DNA from: Candidatus Nesterenkonia stercoripullorum
Lineage (GTDB): Bacteria > Actinomycetota > Actinomycetes > Actinomycetales > Micrococcaceae
Reading direction: 5' to 3'
Assembly (NCBI GenBank): GCA_019114115.1
Contig: DXGD01000484.1
Span: forward strand, 1-5,848
Length of the DNA stretch: 5,848 nt
Part shown: positions 5,749 to 5,848 of the stretch, piece by piece
Layout of the letters: each line of letters begins with the position of its first letter
Numbering within the stretch: the stretch's first letter is position 1
Position numbers and translations under genes: made by a program
Notes under the pieces: model-generated
Seen by the model: only the letters and a program-made list of their open reading frames with translations
Told to the model about the DNA's origin: nothing
The model's database searches: none

Positions 5749-5848
5749 CTAGCTGCTCAGATACGCGGCCAGGTGCTCGATGGCGAAGCGGTAGCCGGTC
5801 GACCCGGCTCCGGCGATGACGGCTTCGGCCACAGGGGAGACATAGGAG
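5749..5848 (-). CDS. aroQ: Type II 3-dehydroquinate dehydratase, C-terminal 32 residues, 5' part beyond window
   Basis: AroQ dehydrates 3-dehydroquinate to 3-dehydroshikimate in the shikimate pathway, in the cytoplasm. Only the C-terminal end is present. Reading inward from the window edge, the first complete codons give SYVSPVAEAVIAGAG, followed by STGYRFAIEHLAAYLSS and a TAG stop at 5749-5751. This matches the usual end of type II enzymes, (H)SY(L/V)S-x-A-x-x-VI-x-G-x-G-x-x-GY-x-x-A. The split codon before Ser ends in C, which allows the conserved His. Active-site residues lie outside the window except for the region next to the HS motif. The gene converges on marP with a 42-nt gap. The family call is good despite the short piece. 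Confidence 0.78.
   Translation of the reverse strand, partial: SYVSPVAEAVIAGAGSTGYRFAIEHLAAYLSS

Overview
The window comes from a high-G+C actinobacterium, most likely of the Micrococcales type. Codon third positions are strongly G/C. The genes are those of a conserved actinobacterial neighbourhood that in Mycobacterium tuberculosis runs ponA2 - whiB4 - ... - Rv3678c (RidA-like) - Rv3677c - crp (Rv3676) - ... - nth - ... - marP (Rv3671c). That synteny is recalled from memory and was not searched. The genus cannot be fixed from this sequence.

Layout. Positions 1-1481 (minus) hold the first 493 codons of a class A penicillin-binding protein of PonA2 type, cut off by the window edge. It diverges from a three-gene plus-strand run: a DUF4177 mini-protein (1542-1721), a RidA/YjgF-family protein (1785-2258), and an ATP-grasp ligase (2248-3528) that overlaps ridA by 11 nt and closely resembles enterococcal D-aspartate ligase. 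A strong inverted-repeat terminator (3545-3593) separates this run from the convergent cAMP-receptor regulator gene crp (3659-4336, minus). Across a 191-nt intergenic region, crp diverges from marP (4528-5706, plus), a four-helix membrane serine protease. The last 100 bases hold the C-terminal end of a type II 3-dehydroquinate dehydratase gene (aroQ, minus), convergent with marP.

How the genes relate. Three of the seven genes point to the cell envelope: the bifunctional PBP polymerises and cross-links glycan strands, the ATP-grasp protein may attach a D-amino acid to the peptide stem, and MarP is a periplasmic protease that controls a peptidoglycan hydrolase in mycobacteria. Crp is a global cAMP-dependent regulator. 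RidA removes reactive enamine/imine by-products of amino-acid PLP enzymes.

The most notable point is the AslA-like ligase, translationally coupled to ridA where the reference locus has a metallo-beta-lactamase-fold gene. The ponA2/DUF4177 intergenic region also carries two divergent -10 boxes (TAGGAT and TAGGCT) placed so that both transcripts could be leaderless. I saw no mobile elements, CRISPR arrays, rRNA or tRNA genes.
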